Source of the DNA: Microbacterium sp. Leaf288
Lineage (GTDB): Bacteria > Actinomycetota > Actinomycetes > Actinomycetales > Microbacteriaceae
Length of the DNA stretch: 64,000 nucleotides
Assembly: GCF_001422925.1 (NCBI RefSeq)
Contig: NZ_LMNI01000011.1
Span: 132,114 to 196,113 of the forward strand
Direction: 5' to 3'
A program made the translations under genes and the position numbers. A model generated the notes under the pieces. The model was not told where the DNA came from and ran no database searches. It worked only from the letters and a program-made list of their open reading frames with translations. This document shows, in pieces, positions 60,487 through 64,000 of the stretch; within the stretch, counting starts at the first letter, position 1, and every line of letters starts with the position of its first letter.

Positions 60487-61721
60487 GGTTCGCGCCTCCC
60501 CTCGGGCCGCTCGAGGGTCGCCGTCGCACGGACGGGACCCGTGGATGCCGCGACCCGGCCGGGCTGCGACTTCGGCACGCGCATCCGCACCAGCGTGCCC
60601 GCGCCGACGTTCGTGTCCACGACGAGGCCGTGCTCGTCGCCGTAGACCTGCCGGAGCCGTGCGTCGACGTTGCGAAGGCCCACGTGTTCACCCGGCGCGC
60701 CGCCGGCGAGTGCGCGCTCGAGCACGACCGGGTCGATGCCGACGCCGTCGTCCTCGACGCTGATCTCGGCGAACGCCCCCTGATCGGAGGCCTCGATCGT
60801 GATGCGTCCGCCGCCCTCCTTGCCCTCGAGCCCGTGGCGCACCGCGTTCTCGACGAGCGGCTGGATCGACAGGAACGGCACCACCGTCGACAGCACCTCG
60901 GGTGCGATCTGCAGGGTCACCTTCAGGCGCTCGCCGAACCGCGCGCGCTCGAGCTTCAGGTAGCTGTCGATCGAGCGGAGCTCCTCGGCGACGGTGGTGA
61001 AATCCCCGTGCCGGCGGAACGAGTACCGCGTGAAGTCGGCGAACTCGAGCACGAGGTCGCGGGCCTTCGCAGGGTCGGTGTTGATGAAGGAGGCGATGGC
61101 GTTGAGCGAGTTGTAGATGAAGTGCGGGCTGATCTGCGCGCGAAGCGCGCGCACCTCGGCCTCGGCGAGGGCCGCGCGCGATGCGTCGAGCTCGCCGAGC
61201 TCCACCTGGGCGGCCACCCAGTCCGCCACCTCGCCGGTCGCGCGCACGAGCCCGGCCCGCACGCGCGGCGCGAACGCGACGATGGCCCCCGCAGGCACGC
61301 CGCTCGCGAGGATCGGTGCGGCGACAGCATCCGTCTCCCGCTCGCCGATCCGCGCCCGTCGCTGCATCTGCGTGCGACCCGATGCACGGGCCTCCGCGGC
61401 CAGCCGTCCGGCGACCTCGCGCACGGCGTCGTCGCCCTCGACGGTGACGTGACCCGACGGGTCGACGAGCGCGAGCGTCTCGCACCCGAGGAGGCCCTTG
61501 AGATGGCGACCGGCCCGGGTCGCGTCGCCTTCGGCCATGCCGCCGCGCAGGTGCTTGGCGGCGCGGCTCGCGAGGTGGAGCGTCTGGTACGTGGCCTGCT
61601 CGACGTCGGTGCCGAGCTCCTTGGATGCCACCACGATGCGCCGGAGCAGGATCACGACGCCGACCGCGAGCGCCCCGGCGAGGACGCCGGCGGCAGCGGC
61701 GAGCAGCATCGACTCGGGCAT
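60483..61721 (-). CDS. LytS-type sensor histidine kinase
   Basis: A 412-residue kinase. One N-terminal membrane helix (about 5-27), a GAF-like region (about 45-175), and the His_kinase domain with the phospho-acceptor in LRAQISPHFIYNSLNAIASF. The ATPase domain has QPLVENAVRHGLEGKEGGGR and DDGVGIDP. It differs from classical LytS/BtsS in lacking the multi-helix 5TM-LYT sensor domain; the GAF-like part may sense a cytosolic ligand. The ATG at 61721 lies 6 bases behind TACGCT (leaderless). First gene of a four-gene overlapping operon. Confidence 0.92.
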   Translation of the reverse strand: MPESMLLAAAAGVLAGALAVGVVILLRRIVVASKELGTDVEQATYQTLHLASRAAKHLRGGMAEGDATRAGRHLKGLLGCETLALVDPSGHVTVEGDDAVREVAGRLAAEARASGRTQMQRRARIGERETDAVAAPILASGVPAGAIVAFAPRVRAGLVRATGEVADWVAAQVELGELDASRAALAEAEVRALRAQISPHFIYNSLNAIASFINTDPAKARDLVLEFADFTRYSFRRHGDFTTVAEELRSIDSYLKLERARFGERLKVTLQIAPEVLSTVVPFLSIQPLVENAVRHGLEGKEGGGRITIEASDQGAFAEISVEDDGVGIDPVVLERALAGGAPGEHVGLRNVDARLRQVYGDEHGLVVDTNVGAGTLVRMRVPKSQPGRVAASTGPVRATATLERPEGRREP

Positions 61722-61727
61722 GCGGCC

Positions 61728-61733
61728 AGCGTA
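61728..61733 (-). promoter_or_regulatory. -10 box of the sensor kinase operon
   Basis: TACGCT on the minus strand ends exactly 6 bases before the ATG at 61721. The CGTTCGTCG repeats lie just upstream, over the -35 region. Confidence 0.6.
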
Positions 61734-61738
61734 GCCGT

Positions 61739-61799
61739 CGTTCGTCGTCGGCCGACCGCCGTTCGTCGCACCGTGGACGCCGCTCACCGACGACGAACG
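61739..61799. promoter_or_regulatory. Candidate LytTR binding repeats in the divergent promoter
   Basis: CGTTCGTCG occurs directly at 61739-61747 and 61760-61768, starts 21 bp apart with a 12-base spacer, as LytTR regulators require. An inverted copy (CGACGAACG) is at 61791-61799. The outer copies form a perfect 13-bp inverted repeat (61739-61751 with 61787-61799). Probable site for the adjacent response regulator, controlling both divergent operons. Confidence 0.6.
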
Positions 61800-61900
61800 G
61801 CGACCGCCCCCGGCCGCACCTGCCGAACGCGAGCATGGTCGCACTGTCAACGCAGCGGCGCGGCCGACGGGCGCGCCGACCCCCTCGAAGGAGAGACGCC

Positions 61901-62269
61901 ATGGGCAACGAAGCCCCCAGCGCCGCGACGGACCTCGCAGAGGTCGACTACGGCGCGGTGCAAGCATCACCTGATTTCCAACGGCTCCGGCGCACGCATC
62001 GGAGCTTCGTCTTCCCGGTGCTGGGCGCGTGCCTGGCCTGGTACTTCGCGTACGTCCTCCTCGCCAGCTACGCCCACGACTTCATGTCGATCCGCGTGTT
62101 CGGCAGCGTCAACGTCGCGATGGTCCTCGGCATGGCGCAGGTCGTCACGACGTTCGCCGTCACGACCTGGTACGTCCACTACGCCAACAAGCGCCTCGAC
62201 CCGCTCGCGGAGGAGATCCGCGACGAGATCGAGACCGGCGAGTTCGAGAAGGCAGGGGAGACGCGCTGA
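61901..62269 (+). CDS. DUF485 membrane protein
   Basis: A 122-residue protein with two membrane helices and the DUF485 pattern: FQRLRRTHRSFVFPVLGACL, then YVLLASYAHDFM and WYVHYANKRLDPLAEEIR. DUF485 genes regularly precede acetate permease genes. ATG at 61901 with AAGGAGAG upstream. Its stop overlaps the ActP start (TGATG). Confidence 0.93.
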   Translation: MGNEAPSAATDLAEVDYGAVQASPDFQRLRRTHRSFVFPVLGACLAWYFAYVLLASYAHDFMSIRVFGSVNVAMVLGMAQVVTTFAVTTWYVHYANKRLDPLAEEIRDEIETGEFEKAGETR

Positions 62270-63885
62270 TGCGGCACTTCACAGAAGCGGCGACCACGTC
62301 GCCCGGTGAGCCCTGGCTCAACATCGCCATCTTCGGCGCATTCGTCGCCGTCACGATGGTGATCGTGTTCCGCGCCAGCCGGAACAACAAGACCGCGGCG
62401 GACTATTACGCCGCCGGCCGCTCGTTCACGGGTGGCCAGAACGGCTCCGCGATCGCGGGCGACTACCTGTCGGCGGCGTCGTTCCTCGGCATCGTCGGCG
62501 CGATCGCGATGACCGGCTACGACGGGTTCCTCTACTCGATCGGATTCCTCGTCGCATGGCTCGTGGCGCTCCTGCTCGTCGCGGAGCTGCTGCGCAACAC
62601 CGGCAAGTTCACGATGGCCGACGTGCTGTCGTTCCGGCTCAGGCAGCGTCCGGTGCGCATCGCGGCGGCGACCACCACGCTCGTCGTGTGCTTCTTCTAC
62701 CTGCTCGCGCAGATGGCGGGCGCCGGTGGCCTGGTGTCGCTGCTGCTCGGCATCGGCGACCAGCTGGGCCAGGCTGTCGTCATCACGGTGGTGGGCGCGC
62801 TCATGATCCTCTACGTGCTCATCGGAGGCATGAAGGGCACCACCTGGGTCCAGATCATCAAGGCCGTGCTGCTGATCGCGGGCGCCGGTGTGATGACGGT
62901 GTGGGTGCTCGCGCTCAACGGCTTCGACTTCTCGGCGCTCCTCGACAAGGCCGTGGCCGTCGCCGAGAACCCGGCGATCCTCGACCCGGGCCTGAAGTAC
63001 GGCGTCTCGGACACCTCGAAGATCGACTTCCTGTCGCTGGGTCTCGCCCTGGTGCTCGGCACCGCGGCGCTGCCTCACGTGCTGATGCGCTTCTACACCG
63101 TGCCCACGGCCAAGGAGGCGCGCAAGTCCGTCGTCTGGGCCATCTGGCTCATCGGCATCTTCTACGTCTTCACGCTGGTCCTCGGCTACGGTGCCGCCGC
63201 TCTCGTCGGCCCGGCGGTCATCGCCGCGGCGCCCGGCGGCCCGAACTCGGCGGCCCCGCTGCTCGCGTTCTCGCTGGGCGGACCGCTGCTGCTCGGCCTC
63301 ATCTCGGCGATCGCGTTCGCGACGATCCTCGCGGTCGTCGCCGGCCTCACGATCACCGCCGCCGCGTCGTTCGCGCACGACATCTACGCGTCGGTCGTGA
63401 AGAAGGGCAAGCCCGAGCCGGGTGCCGAGGTCAAGGTCGCGCGCCGCACGGTGGTCATCATCGGCATCGTCGCGATCATCGGCGGCATCGGAGCGAACGG
63501 TCAGAACGTCGCGTTCCTCGTGGCCCTCGCGTTCGCCGTCGCGGCTTCGGCGAACCTCCCGACGATCGTGTACTCGCTGTTCTGGAAGCGGTTCACGACC
63601 AAGGGCGCTCTGTGGAGCATGTACGGCGGTCTCGCCTCGGCGATCCTGCTCATCGTGTTCTCGCCGGTGGTCTCGGGCTCTGAGACGTCGATGCTGAAGA
63701 CCGACGCGATCGACTTCGCGTGGTTCCCGCTGTCGAACCCCGGCATCGTCTCGATCCCGCTCGCGTTCTTCCTCGGCTGGATCGTCAGTGTGCTCGACAA
63801 GACGTCGGAGGACCCGAAGAAGCAGTCCGAGATGGAGGTGCGCTCGCTCACCGGCATCGGCGCGGAGAAGGCGGTCAGCCACTGA
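62269..63885 (+). CDS. actP: Solute:sodium symporter, ActP-like (acetate/pyruvate)
   Basis: A 538-residue SSS-family transporter with about 13 membrane helices. Marks are NNKTAADYYAAGRSFTGGQN, AIAGDYLSAASFLGIVG, LPHVLMRFYTVPTAKEARKS and ATILAVVAGLTITAAASFAH. This is the ActP/MctC class for acetate, propionate or pyruvate. It is longer than the partner symporter at 57855. ATG at 62269 overlaps the DUF485 stop. A strong terminator follows. Confidence 0.93.
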   Translation: MRHFTEAATTSPGEPWLNIAIFGAFVAVTMVIVFRASRNNKTAADYYAAGRSFTGGQNGSAIAGDYLSAASFLGIVGAIAMTGYDGFLYSIGFLVAWLVALLLVAELLRNTGKFTMADVLSFRLRQRPVRIAAATTTLVVCFFYLLAQMAGAGGLVSLLLGIGDQLGQAVVITVVGALMILYVLIGGMKGTTWVQIIKAVLLIAGAGVMTVWVLALNGFDFSALLDKAVAVAENPAILDPGLKYGVSDTSKIDFLSLGLALVLGTAALPHVLMRFYTVPTAKEARKSVVWAIWLIGIFYVFTLVLGYGAAALVGPAVIAAAPGGPNSAAPLLAFSLGGPLLLGLISAIAFATILAVVAGLTITAAASFAHDIYASVVKKGKPEPGAEVKVARRTVVIIGIVAIIGGIGANGQNVAFLVALAFAVAASANLPTIVYSLFWKRFTTKGALWSMYGGLASAILLIVFSPVVSGSETSMLKTDAIDFAWFPLSNPGIVSIPLAFFLGWIVSVLDKTSEDPKKQSEMEVRSLTGIGAEKAVSH

Positions 63886-63901
63886 CGCAGAGGGCAAGAG
63901 T

Positions 63902-63935
63902 AAGGGCCGGTCGGAGAGGCTACCGACCGGCCCTT
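63902..63935 (+). terminator. Terminator behind actP
   Basis: AAGGGCCGGTCGG (63902-63914) and CCGACCGGCCCTT (63923-63935) form a perfect 13-bp stem with an 8-base loop. The final 65 bases of the window hold nothing recognised. Confidence 0.88.
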
Positions 63936-64000
63936 GTCCCTTGCACCAAGAGTGTCCTGCAATCACATGCCGGTAGCTGCCACAGCAAAACAACTACCGT

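Overview
The window comes from a high-GC actinobacterium, most likely a Microbacterium-type member of Microbacteriaceae. The main reasons are the very GC-rich codon use, many start codons placed 6-7 nt behind a TANNNT-type -10 box (leaderless transcripts), sugar ABC operons without their own ATPase, an araD-araB-araA operon headed by a LacI repressor, and the frequent 9-mer GGATGCTGC. It looks chromosomal. No integrase, transposase, phage gene or CRISPR array is visible.

Layout. 1-1440: end of a sugar ABC permease gene and a LacI regulator. 1583-4824: an MFS exporter, a DUF5937/ArsR-type regulator with a candidate operator over its own start codon, a cupin protein and a DUF4287 protein. 4826-29008: a large locus for L-arabinose-containing glycans. 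It holds a GH127 beta-L-arabinofuranosidase, an oligosaccharide importer (binding lipoprotein plus two permeases), its LacI regulator, two giant secreted multidomain proteins (1991 and 1287 aa, the second a GH43), a NAD-dependent epimerase/dehydratase, a second LacI regulator, araD, an FGGY kinase, araA and an aldose 1-epimerase. 29072-33532: small stress-type protein, SDR, a conserved hypothetical, YjbR-like protein, tRNA-Arg(ACG), DUF1232 and SMP-30 genes. 33835-37905: a secreted 1356-aa parallel beta-helix protein behind two palindromic operators. 38250-46181: mostly small housekeeping and accessory genes (P-loop kinase, S51-like protease, UvrD-like helicase, LON-domain protein, NYN nuclease, and an ArsR/reductase/SRPBCC operon). 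46209-51966: a hybrid binding-protein/VWA membrane protein behind three ATAC..GTAT palindromes, an alpha/beta hydrolase, a VOC protein, L-serine dehydratase and a CIRCE-controlled Hsp20. 52026-57820: thymidine kinase, an LtrA gene broken by an amber codon, an ABC-2 transporter, a MarR regulator and a DUF2207 protein. 57855-63885: a LytS/LytTR two-component system in one overlapping operon with a DUF485-like protein and a solute:sodium symporter, divergent from a DUF485-ActP operon.

How the genes work together. Secreted enzymes would release arabinose-containing oligosaccharides. The binding protein and permeases import them, using an ATPase encoded elsewhere. GH127 trims beta-L-arabinofuranose inside the cell, and araA/araB/araD carry L-arabinose to D-xylulose 5-phosphate. 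Two separate operator types fit this division: CGAAA-N4-TTTCG at the transporter and giant-hydrolase promoters, and TGTTACCGGTAACA before araD. At the right end the LytTR system probably senses or controls uptake of a small carboxylate such as acetate or pyruvate; direct repeats of LytTR spacing lie in the divergent promoter region.

Limits: all names come from reading motifs and domain patterns. No database search was made, and operator assignments are inferences from symmetry and position.
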